From assembly GCA_020437105.1 (NCBI GenBank), contig JAGQWR010000062.1, forward strand, positions 1 to 54,387: DNA of 54,387 nt, in the 5' to 3' direction. The notes beneath the pieces were generated by a model. It made no database searches and was not told where the DNA came from. It worked only from the letters and a program-made list of their open reading frames with translations. Position 1 is the first letter of the stretch; every line of letters begins with the position of its first letter. Shown piece after piece: positions 26,768 to 34,382 of this stretch. This DNA is from Saprospiraceae bacterium. GTDB taxonomy: Bacteria; Bacteroidota; Bacteroidia; Chitinophagales; Saprospiraceae. Made by a program: the position numbers and the translations under genes.

Positions 26768-27585
26768 TCAATTGGATCGTATCCTTCCGGGTCATCTTCA
26801 AAGCCCACTATGTTTTCATAGGCCGCAAACAGGGCACAGGAAAAAACGGCCCCAACAATCACACCGATTGCTAATTCCACCAGTATGCTCAGGTAAGAGG
26901 AGAAGGTAAAAATATAACTGAACAAGCCTAAAAGAATGGCAATCAAGCCTATTAAAAATGCCAGAGAAAAATGATTCCCCCATTTTTTAGACACCAATTT
27001 CCGACTTGCCTCCATGGCTGGCCAGGGATCCATCCCTTTGTAAACAATTAAATAGGGCGTCCACCAGTAAGCAACCGCTAAATAGACAAATGGAATCATG
27101 CATAAAAGCATAACTATAACGATTCCACCGCCCATGTAACCCACCAACATCGATACTAAAAATGTAGGGTTTTCAATAGCTGAAAGCATCATATTAAATG
27201 CACCACCCTGCGCTGCGAATATAAAGAATGGAATAAAGCATAACAATAAAACGAGGGAATACAGGACATTGTAAATAATGAGATTCTTCATGTGATCCCG
27301 GGCAGCCCCAAAGGTCTCTAATGTTGGATGCTCCTCATTACTTGCCTTGCGCAGAAAAATGGCCATTGCGCCGGTCACAAACGGGGTAATTAACAACAAG
27401 TTAAGCAGTCCAACTATAGATGTAACACCAATCAAATTCAGCAAAACCGGAATCAGGGAAGAGATTCCTATCAAGATTGTAATGGGCCCAAAATTGTTTC
27501 GATAGTACTGCAGTCCTTTGGAAATATAGTCGCCAACATTAAAATGATAGCCTTGATCAATGAGTGCTTGTATCCTGTCTCCCAT
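26752..27585 (-). CDS. Polytopic membrane protein (YciC/DUF975-like)
   Basis: A 277-residue protein with about six hydrophobic helices and an acidic C-terminal tail ('GFEDDPEGYDPIDHL'). Segment 'VGDYISKGLQYYRNNFGPI' followed by helices, 'PFVYLAVAYWWTPYLIVYKG', and 'PWPAMEASRKLVSKKWGNHF' is the usual layout of YciC/DUF975-type membrane proteins, where 'A(I/M)E.S..L..G/KW..' recurs. Function unknown. Its 3' end overlaps the CorC-like gene by 16 nt on the opposite strand, and a strong terminator precedes its start, so it is transcribed separately from ppiD. Confidence 0.7.
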   Translation of the reverse strand: MGDRIQALIDQGYHFNVGDYISKGLQYYRNNFGPITILIGISSLIPVLLNLIGVTSIVGLLNLLLITPFVTGAMAIFLRKASNEEHPTLETFGAARDHMKNLIIYNVLYSLVLLLCFIPFFIFAAQGGAFNMMLSAIENPTFLVSMLVGYMGGGIVIVMLLCMIPFVYLAVAYWWTPYLIVYKGMDPWPAMEASRKLVSKKWGNHFSLAFLIGLIAILLGLFSYIFTFSSYLSILVELAIGVIVGAVFSCALFAAYENIVGFEDDPEGYDPIDHLVS

Positions 27586-27626
27586 AGGTGTTATGCTTTT
27601 TTATGGAAAAATAGCATTTTTAAACT

Positions 27627-27670
27627 AAAAAAAGGGGCTGAGTGAATATTCACCCAGCCCCCTTTTTTTA
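27627..27670 (-). terminator. Intrinsic terminator after ppiD
   Basis: On the minus strand GGGGCTGGGTGAATATTCACTCAGCCCC (one mismatch) followed by seven T; A-run on the other side. It lies 17 nt past the ppiD stop. Confidence 0.9.
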
Positions 27671-27686
27671 CAACAGCGTCACTTAG

Positions 27687-29822
27687 TTAGAAAAACTTCG
27701 ATCGCATATCATCAATCTTGGCATTTTCCTTGAGCGAATTAATCATCCGAGCATTGACTTGTGCCTGAAGTGTGGAGGAGGTAGTAGAGCGAATCTGCGG
27801 GATATTTGCCGCTTGTCCGCCAGCAGGTTTGTAAATGGTTTTCACCACAAAAATACCTGCATTCCCCTGTATCGGAGTAGAAACCTGATTAAGTTCAAGG
27901 CTGAAAGCCCGACCTACTACTTTAGGCTCTGATCCCAATCCGGAGATAAAGCTCGAGCTGAAAGGCGTTCCACGCACGGTATCAACAGTTACACCATAAC
28001 GGCTCGCTACTGCATCCAGACCGCTATTTGCACCGATCGCTGATTTTACAAGTTCTGCTTTTTTAGTATTCATTACAGCTGGCTGAATTTCGTCGCGCAC
28101 ATCGCTTACCTTGGCATTACCAGGAGCGCGCACACTTTGAAGCGCCGCAATAACATATTTATTTGTAAAAAACTCGGCTGCATCCTGAAAACGATATAAG
28201 CTTGGAGATACATCACCAACTTCAGCAGTTTCCATTTGTGGGTCATTTCCGAAAGCCCAACGGATCATATCACGGCTTGCCTGACTTCCACCCAGATTGG
28301 TAATAAAATAATCGTTCTCTTTCAGAGCAGCTGTAACAACGAGGTCTAAATCCGGACGAGCGGCAGCGGCAGCCTGTAATGCTTCCAGGGTATTGTTGCC
28401 TTCGTAAAAAGCCAACGCTTCACTTTCGCGGCTCCGAATTGTCTCTTCAGAAGGTACAATCGGACGACCAATGTAAGCTACTTTAAAACCTTGCTTGTTT
28501 TCAATATACTTGCGATCAGTCACTTCTACCAGGTGCGCGCCAAATTGAGTAACAACTGTTTTCAACTCACCCGGCTCCGCATCAAAAAAGATCAAATCGT
28601 TAAATGGCTTAACCATTCCGCCTGGAGCGGCAAAACCAAGGTCGCCCCCTTTGGTTGCTGTACCGTCAGACCCAAAAGCCAGCGCCAGACTGTCAAATTG
28701 ATGTGTGCCTGCTTCAATTAAGCGTTTCAAACTATCAACAGTGGACATCGCTGCCTGCAACTGAATCTGATTATTCGGATCCGCCTGAATCAGGATATGA
28801 CGAGACCGTACTGAATCAGGAATAATCTTCCGATCGATCAATTTTACAACCTGATAGCTGTTGCCGGAAAGATAGGGACCATAAAGCGTACCCGGCTCCA
28901 TATTGGCAAGAGTATCTGCAATATTCTCCGGCAGTGCATCCGCAGCAACATAGGCCGGATCCATCTGACCGAAATTATTTTGCACAAAAACCTCATCATC
29001 AGAAGTAGTCTCAAACGAAGTCCGTAAGGCCTGTACCTGATCACGAATTACCGCAGAATCAGCCGCTGAAGACACAACATCGAAGCTTACATAGGCAATC
29101 TTACGTGTCTCCTCCTTCTGAAAATAAGTTTTGGTATTTTCTGCCAGATAGGCTTCATAATCAGCATCCGTCAGAGAGACTTCCGAATCAGCAATGGCAT
29201 CAAAAGGCACCTTTACATACAGGAAGTCAATTTTATTATTTTGATCTGCACCCAGCATTTCTGCCTGCCAGGTAGGTACATACATAGCCGCACCTACCAT
29301 TTCGTTCATTTTAGTTTTCAGGCGATCGTTGATGATCTCATTTTCCTGATGTGCCCAAAACTGCCGAAGATCCGGACGAAGGTCATTCGTCTGAATGGCC
29401 TGCTGGAATTCCTGCAAACGCTGACGATCAACCTGGCCGGTAGCCTGATTGCGGAAGCGATTGGTAATGATCGGACTGAGGTTTGTTCCAAATTGCAGGT
29501 CAATTAATTCTTCCTTGGATACACCAAGGCCCAATTCTGCTGCTTCCTCACGAACTACAACGTTTTCCAGGTAGTAGTTCCAAATGGTATTCCGCTGTGC
29601 AAAGGGATCTCCCTGTTGCCCGCCAAAAACCACTTGCTCTGTTTTGGTAAACTGATTGACGTCAATCGGGTTACCATTAATTTCCGCCATAGTAGTTTGC
29701 CCGGAGCCAAAAATACTTTGTTGGCCGGAAGTCATATCCATGAGGATGAATCCGCCAAGTCCGAGGGCAATCATAACTACCAGGATCCAGCTGTTCTTTC
29801 TAATTTGTCCAATAAGTGCCAT
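27687..29822 (-). CDS. PpiD/SurA-type periplasmic peptidyl-prolyl isomerase
   Basis: A 711-residue membrane-anchored chaperone for outer-membrane and secreted proteins. TM at about residues 12-31 ('WILVVMIALGLGGFILMDM'), a SurA_N-like helical region ('NGNPIDVNQFTKTEQVVFGG' through 'ENEIINDRLKTKMNEM'), then a parvulin domain at about 335-450 with 'VRSRHILIQADPNN', 'GGDLGFAAPGGMVKPFNDLI' and 'VVTQFGAHLVEVTDRK'. A C-terminal region of unclear fold follows. It has a predicted promoter and a leader hairpin of its own. Confidence 0.9.
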   Translation of the reverse strand: MALIGQIRKNSWILVVMIALGLGGFILMDMTSGQQSIFGSGQTTMAEINGNPIDVNQFTKTEQVVFGGQQGDPFAQRNTIWNYYLENVVVREEAAELGLGVSKEELIDLQFGTNLSPIITNRFRNQATGQVDRQRLQEFQQAIQTNDLRPDLRQFWAHQENEIINDRLKTKMNEMVGAAMYVPTWQAEMLGADQNNKIDFLYVKVPFDAIADSEVSLTDADYEAYLAENTKTYFQKEETRKIAYVSFDVVSSAADSAVIRDQVQALRTSFETTSDDEVFVQNNFGQMDPAYVAADALPENIADTLANMEPGTLYGPYLSGNSYQVVKLIDRKIIPDSVRSRHILIQADPNNQIQLQAAMSTVDSLKRLIEAGTHQFDSLALAFGSDGTATKGGDLGFAAPGGMVKPFNDLIFFDAEPGELKTVVTQFGAHLVEVTDRKYIENKQGFKVAYIGRPIVPSEETIRSRESEALAFYEGNNTLEALQAAAAARPDLDLVVTAALKENDYFITNLGGSQASRDMIRWAFGNDPQMETAEVGDVSPSLYRFQDAAEFFTNKYVIAALQSVRAPGNAKVSDVRDEIQPAVMNTKKAELVKSAIGANSGLDAVASRYGVTVDTVRGTPFSSSFISGLGSEPKVVGRAFSLELNQVSTPIQGNAGIFVVKTIYKPAGGQAANIPQIRSTTSSTLQAQVNARMINSLKENAKIDDMRSKFF

Positions 29823-29894
29823 GCCAATTATTTTTCTATCGCAGTCATCCCGTTACACGGGAATCACAACATACTGATGCACAAAAGTTTAGAG

Positions 29895-29924
29895 AAAAAA
29901 AATTTGCGGACCAATGACCGCAAA
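29895..29924 (-). other. Terminator-like hairpin in the ppiD leader
   Basis: On the minus strand TTTGCGG-TCATTGGT-CCGCAAA followed by TTTTTTTT. It lies downstream of the predicted ppiD promoter and about 70 nt before the ATG. It could be the terminator of the DUF3109 gene or an attenuator of ppiD. Confidence 0.6.
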
Positions 29925-29949
29925 CCCAATAGATTCCGAAAAATCCCTG

Positions 29950-29979
29950 CAAAAGTAAGTCCTTTGCCGGGTTTTTCAA
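29950..29979 (-). promoter_or_regulatory. Predicted promoter of ppiD
   Basis: On the minus strand TTG (29979-29977), a 19-nt spacer and TACTTTTG (29957-29950): a complete Bacteroidota -33/-7 promoter. The 5' leader would be about 120 nt long. Confidence 0.6.
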
Positions 29980-29995
29980 AAAAATTCTACATTGC

Positions 29996-30580
29996 TTAGC
30001 GCTTGTAGTACTCCTCAGCAGCCGCATCCAATTGATCATAGAAGGATCTGCCATACTTTCGAATGATCGCATCCTTCACAAATCGATACACAGGGACTTG
30101 AAGCGACTTGCCTAATTCGCAGGCGGCGGAGCAAATATCCCAGCGATCATAATTCAATGCTTCAAAGCCCATAGACTGTTTTTTTTCTTTGACCCGAACC
30201 GGGTATAAGTGACAGCTTATGGGTTTTTTGAAATCGGTTTTACCTGCTTCCCAGGCTCGCTCAATGCCACATTTTGCCGTACCGTTTTGGTCATAGGTCA
30301 AATATGCACAAGCTCCATTCTCCAGAAGTGGCGTCCCTTCTGACTCTGCCTCCTCGTAATACACCGAAAGTCCTTTTTCTTCGATGACCTGAATACCGGC
30401 AGAATCCAGAAAAGGTTTGATATCCGGATAAATGCGTTCCAGGATTTGAATCTCTTTTTTTTCCAAGGGAGCTCCCCAGTCGCCTTCCCAACAGCATGCC
30501 CCTTTGCAGGCATTTAGATTGCAAACAAACTGTTCTTCAATCAGAGCATCACTTACCAGAATATCATCTATTAGTAACAC
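29996..30580 (-). CDS. DUF3109 family cysteine-rich protein
   Basis: A 194-residue cytosolic protein of a conserved Bacteroidota family of unknown function. The Cys-rich start 'FVCNLNACKGACCWEGDWGA' plus later Cys in 'GACAYL', 'AKCGIERAW', 'ISCHLYPV' and 'DICSAACELG' suggest a metal or iron-sulfur site as in YkgJ-type proteins. The start codon is GTG (30580-30578), giving M-L-L-I-D-D-I-L-V-S, which fits the family N-terminus; there is no suitable ATG. Metal binding is inferred from the Cys pattern. Confidence 0.85.
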   Translation of the reverse strand: MLLIDDILVSDALIEEQFVCNLNACKGACCWEGDWGAPLEKKEIQILERIYPDIKPFLDSAGIQVIEEKGLSVYYEEAESEGTPLLENGACAYLTYDQNGTAKCGIERAWEAGKTDFKKPISCHLYPVRVKEKKQSMGFEALNYDRWDICSAACELGKSLQVPVYRFVKDAIIRKYGRSFYDQLDAAAEEYYKR

Positions 30581-30767
30581 GGGCTGCTTTTTGTCGTAAA
30601 CTTACTTTTTTTAAAGAAAAAAGAGTCCACTTAACTCCTCCTCCACATATTTCCTGTCAAATTTGTAAATTTACCGGCAAGCTTCCCTATTTTGGCTGAA
30701 TAAAATAGGTGACCATTCATTTTTGTTTGCGTCAAAATGCATAGTAAAGCCTGAAAATCAAATTTCT

Positions 30768-31178
30768 ATGAGAAAGATTCTGTGTTTACTTCCACTGCTA
30801 CTGTTTGCCTTCTTAGTGAATGCGCAGGATGTTTCAGCAGTAAAAGTCAATGAACAAACCGAGGCCTTGAGCCAAGTCTATAGCCTTAACGATACCCAAA
30901 CTGGTGAAATGTTAAAAATTCAGGATCGCAAATTGCGCAACCTGGCAAGTATCGAACACCTTAAGCAGGAGGACGAAGAATTATACTACCAAAAGCTCAA
31001 AGCGATACAGTATAATACAGATGTGTCTATCCAAAGATTGCTGAATAGCGACCAGATGAAAATCTTTTATCAGCGGTCGGTAGATCGTCGGCAACGCCAG
31101 GCTGAGCTTGCTCGCAAACTTCAAAACCAGGGTGCCACTCCAAAAGAAATTGAACGCGCCTTGATCGAAATGGAATAA
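30768..31178 (+). CDS. Small secreted helical protein
   Basis: A 136-residue protein. The signal peptide 'MRKILCLLPLLLFAFLVNAQ' is followed by a purely helical, charged mature part: 'SQVYSLNDTQTGEMLKIQDR', 'LYYQKLKAIQYNTDV', 'LLNSDQMKIFYQRSVDRR' and 'ATPKEIERALIEM'. The layout resembles small periplasmic Spy/CpxP-like helical proteins ('L(T/N)..Q...I'), but the resemblance is weak and the function is unknown. ATG at 30768 starts the signal. Monocistronic, with a strong terminator downstream. Confidence 0.7.
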   Translation: MRKILCLLPLLLFAFLVNAQDVSAVKVNEQTEALSQVYSLNDTQTGEMLKIQDRKLRNLASIEHLKQEDEELYYQKLKAIQYNTDVSIQRLLNSDQMKIFYQRSVDRRQRQAELARKLQNQGATPKEIERALIEME

Positions 31179-31195
31179 AAGGCCACCTTTTCCTG

Positions 31196-31236
31196 AAAAG
31201 CGGTTAGAGTTTTGAAATGCTCTAACCGCTTTTTTA
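31196..31236 (+). terminator. Intrinsic terminator
   Basis: AAAAGCGGTTAGAG-TTTTGAAATG-CTCTAACCGCTTTT followed by TT; 14-bp perfect stem, 17 nt after the small secreted protein gene. Confidence 0.92.
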
Positions 31237-31371
31237 TTGTCCACACTTTTACAATCCAACCCCTTTACCGGATTTTTCCTATTTTTACGGGACTTTGCGG
31301 ACGCAACAATCCGGCACTTCTTGTGTTATTTTAATACGGTTTTTGTTAACAATTAAATATCTACTTCATAA

Positions 31372-32700
31372 ATGGAAATGGATCCCCTAAAGAAAAAATT
31401 CGAGGAGAAGTCTAAAGCGTTAAAATTAGAACTGAAGGCGCTCCTTAAAGAGCACGGCAATCGAAAAGTTGACGAAGTACAACTAAATCAAATTTTCGGT
31501 GGCGCCCGAAGCATCAAAATGATGGTCTGGGAAACTTCACAACTCGACCCCGTGGAAGGGATTCGGTTTCGGGGATACTCTATTCCACAACTCAGGGAGT
31601 TATTGCCTACAGGACCAGATGGAAAAGAACCACTTCCGGAAGGACTCTTTTGGCTGATGTTAGTTGGGGAAATCCCTACAGATAAGCAGGTAAAATGGCT
31701 AACTGATCAGTGGATCCAAAGAGCCAATGTTCCTGAATATGTGTTCGATACTATAGATGCGCTTCCCATAGATGCCCATCCAATGACCCAGTTTGTTGTA
31801 GCGATCAACGCCATGCAAACCACAAGTGTTTTTGCCCAACGCTATTCTGAAATGAACAAGAATGAGTACTGGGATGCCACTTATGAAGACACCATGAATC
31901 TCATTGCCCGTTTACCCCGGGTAGCTGCCTATATATATCGTCGTTCGTTCCACAATTCCGAGCATATTCAACCGGATACCACGCTCGATTGGGGTGCCAA
32001 TTTTGCCCATATGCTGGGTATCTCTAATCCGGATTTCAAGAACCTGATGCGCTTGTATCTCACTATTCATGCAGATCATGAAGGTGGAAATGCTTCAGCT
32101 CATACGGTTCACCTGATCGGTTCAACCCTGAGTGATCCGTATATGTCTTTTGCCGGAGGTATGAATTCGCTGGCGGGTCCGCTCCATGGCCTGGCAAATC
32201 AGGAGGTCATTGGATGGATCTTTAACATGCTGGCTGAGTTGGAAACCAAAACACCAACAGTTGAGCAAATTACAGATTATGTGAACGCTACTCTGGCAGC
32301 CGGAAAAGTTATCCCGGGATATGGGCATGCTGTTTTACGCCGTCCGGATCCCCGATTCATGGCGCAAAAACGCTTCGCCGAAGAATATATTAAAGATGAT
32401 CCAATCGTTCAGGTGGTCTGGAAAATATTTGATGTGGTTCCCGGAATTCTCGAAGGATTAGGGAAAGTGAAAAATCCGTGGCCAAATGTTGACGCACACT
32501 CGGGTGCCCTGCTGGTCCACTACGGACTAGACGAATACAGCTTCTATACCGTACTGTTTGGCGTATCCCGCGCACTCGGTGTACTGGCAAATGGCTGCTG
32601 GTCCAGAGCACTTGGATTCCCCCTCGAACGGCCTAAATCCGTTACAAGTGATTGGGTGAAAAAATGGCTGGCAGCAGAACTTAAAGAGGCAAAGGCTTAA
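31372..32700 (+). CDS. gltA: Citrate synthase, mitochondrial (eukaryotic) type
   Basis: A 442-residue TCA-cycle enzyme that condenses acetyl-CoA and oxaloacetate. It resembles the mitochondrial form, not the NADH-regulated E. coli form: 'GIRFRGYSIPQLRELLP', 'NSLAGPLHGLANQEVIGWI' (His272), 'VIPGYGHAVLRRPDPRF' (His319) and 'NVDAHSGALLVHYGL' (Asp374). These three catalytic positions are almost identical in number to pig heart enzyme (274/320/375). ATG at 31372 is followed by a second at 31378; either could serve. Terminated by an 11-bp hairpin, so probably monocistronic. Confidence 0.94.
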   Translation: MEMDPLKKKFEEKSKALKLELKALLKEHGNRKVDEVQLNQIFGGARSIKMMVWETSQLDPVEGIRFRGYSIPQLRELLPTGPDGKEPLPEGLFWLMLVGEIPTDKQVKWLTDQWIQRANVPEYVFDTIDALPIDAHPMTQFVVAINAMQTTSVFAQRYSEMNKNEYWDATYEDTMNLIARLPRVAAYIYRRSFHNSEHIQPDTTLDWGANFAHMLGISNPDFKNLMRLYLTIHADHEGGNASAHTVHLIGSTLSDPYMSFAGGMNSLAGPLHGLANQEVIGWIFNMLAELETKTPTVEQITDYVNATLAAGKVIPGYGHAVLRRPDPRFMAQKRFAEEYIKDDPIVQVVWKIFDVVPGILEGLGKVKNPWPNVDAHSGALLVHYGLDEYSFYTVLFGVSRALGVLANGCWSRALGFPLERPKSVTSDWVKKWLAAELKEAKA

Positions 32701-32741
32701 ACAAGTTTCATTCCCTCTTTTTTCTCTGAAAAATTACATTA

Positions 32742-32779
32742 TTTTTGGGCATGCAGAACAAACTGCATGCCCATTTTTA
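32742..32779 (+). terminator. Intrinsic terminator of citrate synthase
   Basis: TGGGCATGCAG-AACAAA-CTGCATGCCCA (11-bp perfect stem) followed by TTTTT. It sits 45 nt after the stop. Confidence 0.88.
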
Positions 32780-32807
32780 TTTGCCAAATATTAAAAATCC
32801 AAAAATA

Positions 32808-33206
32808 ATGGCGTTTAATTTTCCGGATGACCTAAAATATACAACAGAGCACGAGTGGGTGCGGATGATCTCTGATAATGAAGCCTACATTGGAATTACA
32901 GATTTTGCCCAGTCCGAATTAGGCGATCTCGTATATATCGAAGTAGAAACTGTAGGGGAAACCCTTGGAAAAGACGAAGTCTTCGGCACAGTTGAAGCAG
33001 TCAAAACAACTTCTGATTTATTCCTTCCCGTATCAGGCGAAATTCTGGAATTTAATGAGGAACTTGATGAAACGAAAGGAGACAATGCTACCTTAGTAAA
33101 TAAATCGCCTTATGACAAAGGCTGGATCGTCCGGATTCGCATAGAGTCTCCGGAAGAACTCGATGAGTTGCTAAGCGTAGAAGAGTATAAAAACCTGGTT
33201 GGTTAA
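32808..33206 (+). CDS. gcvH: Glycine cleavage system H protein
   Basis: A 132-residue lipoyl carrier protein that shuttles the aminomethyl group between the P and T proteins of glycine cleavage. The lipoylated Lys is Lys66 in 'EAVKTTSDLFLPVSGEIL'; the start 'PDDLKYTTEHEWVRM' and 'ESPEELDELLSVEEYKNLV' end are typical. ATG at 32808 gives the standard length. Frames reaching back to 32745 run through the upstream terminator and are rejected. No other gcv gene is nearby. Confidence 0.95.
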   Translation: MAFNFPDDLKYTTEHEWVRMISDNEAYIGITDFAQSELGDLVYIEVETVGETLGKDEVFGTVEAVKTTSDLFLPVSGEILEFNEELDETKGDNATLVNKSPYDKGWIVRIRIESPEELDELLSVEEYKNLVG

Positions 33207-33265
33207 TTTTTTTTTCGAATCCGTACACCAAAAGATAAGGTGCCTGCATCTATTATCTTGTTTGC

Positions 33266-33284
33266 ACCGGGAATCCCGGTTTTT
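33266..33284 (+). terminator. Possible terminator after gcvH
   Basis: ACCGGG-AAT-CCCGGT followed by TTTT: short 6-bp stem, 60 nt past gcvH. Confidence 0.45.
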
Positions 33285-33311
33285 GGATTACGATGAAATT
33301 CCGTACTTTCG
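33283..33311 (+). promoter_or_regulatory. Possible promoter of tonB
   Basis: TTG (33283-33285), an 18-nt spacer and TACTTTCG (33304-33311), one mismatch from TAnnTTTG. It overlaps the tail of the preceding hairpin. Confidence 0.35.
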
Positions 33312-33366
33312 GAACCGATTCTTCGTAATTGATTTTTTGATCTATAACAACTAAATCCAAGCCATT

Positions 33367-34254
33367 ATGGACATTTCAGTAACAGGGAAATGGCTGGTGG
33401 TTGCTCTGGCAGTCGCAATTGTTCTCGTGCTGGCCATTATCATGGTCATTCGAAACATGTATGCAAAGAAGTCAGACCAAGATCTTGCTCAACTTGCAGC
33501 GAGTGGCTCTCCTTTGGAGAACCGCAACAAATATGCTGCACTTAACGTCTTTCAACTCAGTGGCACATTTTTCAACGTCGGGTTGGTTTCTGCCGTAGCA
33601 CTTACAATCCTGGCTTTTAGCTGGACTACCTACGACCCAACAGTAAACATCCCGGACGGTGCCCTTGATTTTGATGATGAGATCGAGATCGAACCACCTC
33701 GTACAGCCGAACCACCTCCACCTCCACCGCCACCTCCGCCACCACAAATTGAAGAGGTTCCGGAAGAGGAAATTGAGGAAGATCAGGAAGATCTTTTCCA
33801 GGATCAAACTATTGAGGAAGAAAGTAAAGTGGAAGCACCTATTCAGGATGCACCACCGCCACCGCCACCTCCGCCACCACCACCAGAACCTAAAGCAGAG
33901 GAAATCTTTGTGGCTGTTGAAGATATGCCACGATTCCCGGGTTGCGAAGACAAAGGTTCTAAAGCTGAAAAAGAACAGTGTGCGCAATCTGAAATGTTGC
34001 AGTTTATCTATAAAAACATTAAGTATCCGCCTATCGCCCGTGAAAATGGTGTTGAAGGTACCTGTGTTGTTCGTTTCGTAGTTGAACCTGACGGGGAAAT
34101 TACAAACGTAGAACTGGTACGCGATATCGGTGCACAATGTGGACAGGAAGCACTTCGGGTAGTCGAAATGATGCCCAAATGGATTCCTGGTAAACAACAA
34201 GGACGAAAAGTACGCGTGCAGTTTAACTTGCCCGTGAAGTTTAAGCTCCAATAA
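33367..34254 (+). CDS. tonB: TonB-family energy transducer with two poly-proline tracts
   Basis: A 295-residue inner-membrane protein that would couple proton motive force to outer-membrane receptors. A first hydrophobic helix is at about 10-28 and a second at about 66-85 ('FNVGLVSAVALTILAFSW'). The periplasmic arm has two poly-Pro tracts (11 Pro each, about 117-130 and 165-180) separated by an acidic Glu/Gln/Asp stretch. The TonB C-terminal domain follows: 'FIYKNIKYPPIARENGVEGT', 'CVVRFVVEPDGEITNVELVR' and 'MMPKWIPGKQQGRKVRVQF'. A strong terminator follows. The Pro tracts are long enough to be variable between strains. Confidence 0.9.
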   Translation: MDISVTGKWLVVALAVAIVLVLAIIMVIRNMYAKKSDQDLAQLAASGSPLENRNKYAALNVFQLSGTFFNVGLVSAVALTILAFSWTTYDPTVNIPDGALDFDDEIEIEPPRTAEPPPPPPPPPPPQIEEVPEEEIEEDQEDLFQDQTIEEESKVEAPIQDAPPPPPPPPPPPEPKAEEIFVAVEDMPRFPGCEDKGSKAEKEQCAQSEMLQFIYKNIKYPPIARENGVEGTCVVRFVVEPDGEITNVELVRDIGAQCGQEALRVVEMMPKWIPGKQQGRKVRVQFNLPVKFKLQ

Positions 34255-34273
34255 ACACCATTATTGGACATAT

Positions 34274-34309
34274 AAAAAGCCGGATGGGTCCTCCCCGTCC
34301 GGCTTTTTT
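34274..34309 (+). terminator. Intrinsic terminator of tonB
   Basis: AAAAAGCCGGATGGG-TCCTC-CCCGTCCGGCTTTTT (one G-T wobble), 19 nt after the stop. Confidence 0.9.
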
Positions 34310-34382
34310 ATTCCCCTAATATGGCTATTCTTTTTTTGGCCTATCTTTCCAACCCAAATTATAGTAGTTAGGAAGCAATTAT

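Noticed and set aside
25487..27585. The 16-nt overlap between the ends of the CorC-like and membrane-protein genes
   Set aside because: Short 3' overlaps of convergent genes are ordinary and need no special explanation.
30581..30767. TAAATTTA and TATTTTGG boxes as promoters of the small secreted protein
   Set aside because: Each deviates from TAnnTTTG and no TTG lies at the right distance.
33472..34251. A 259-codon open frame on the minus strand across tonB
   Set aside because: It is the mirror of the poly-proline and acidic codons of tonB and has a composition (Trp/Arg/Phe runs) unlike any real protein.
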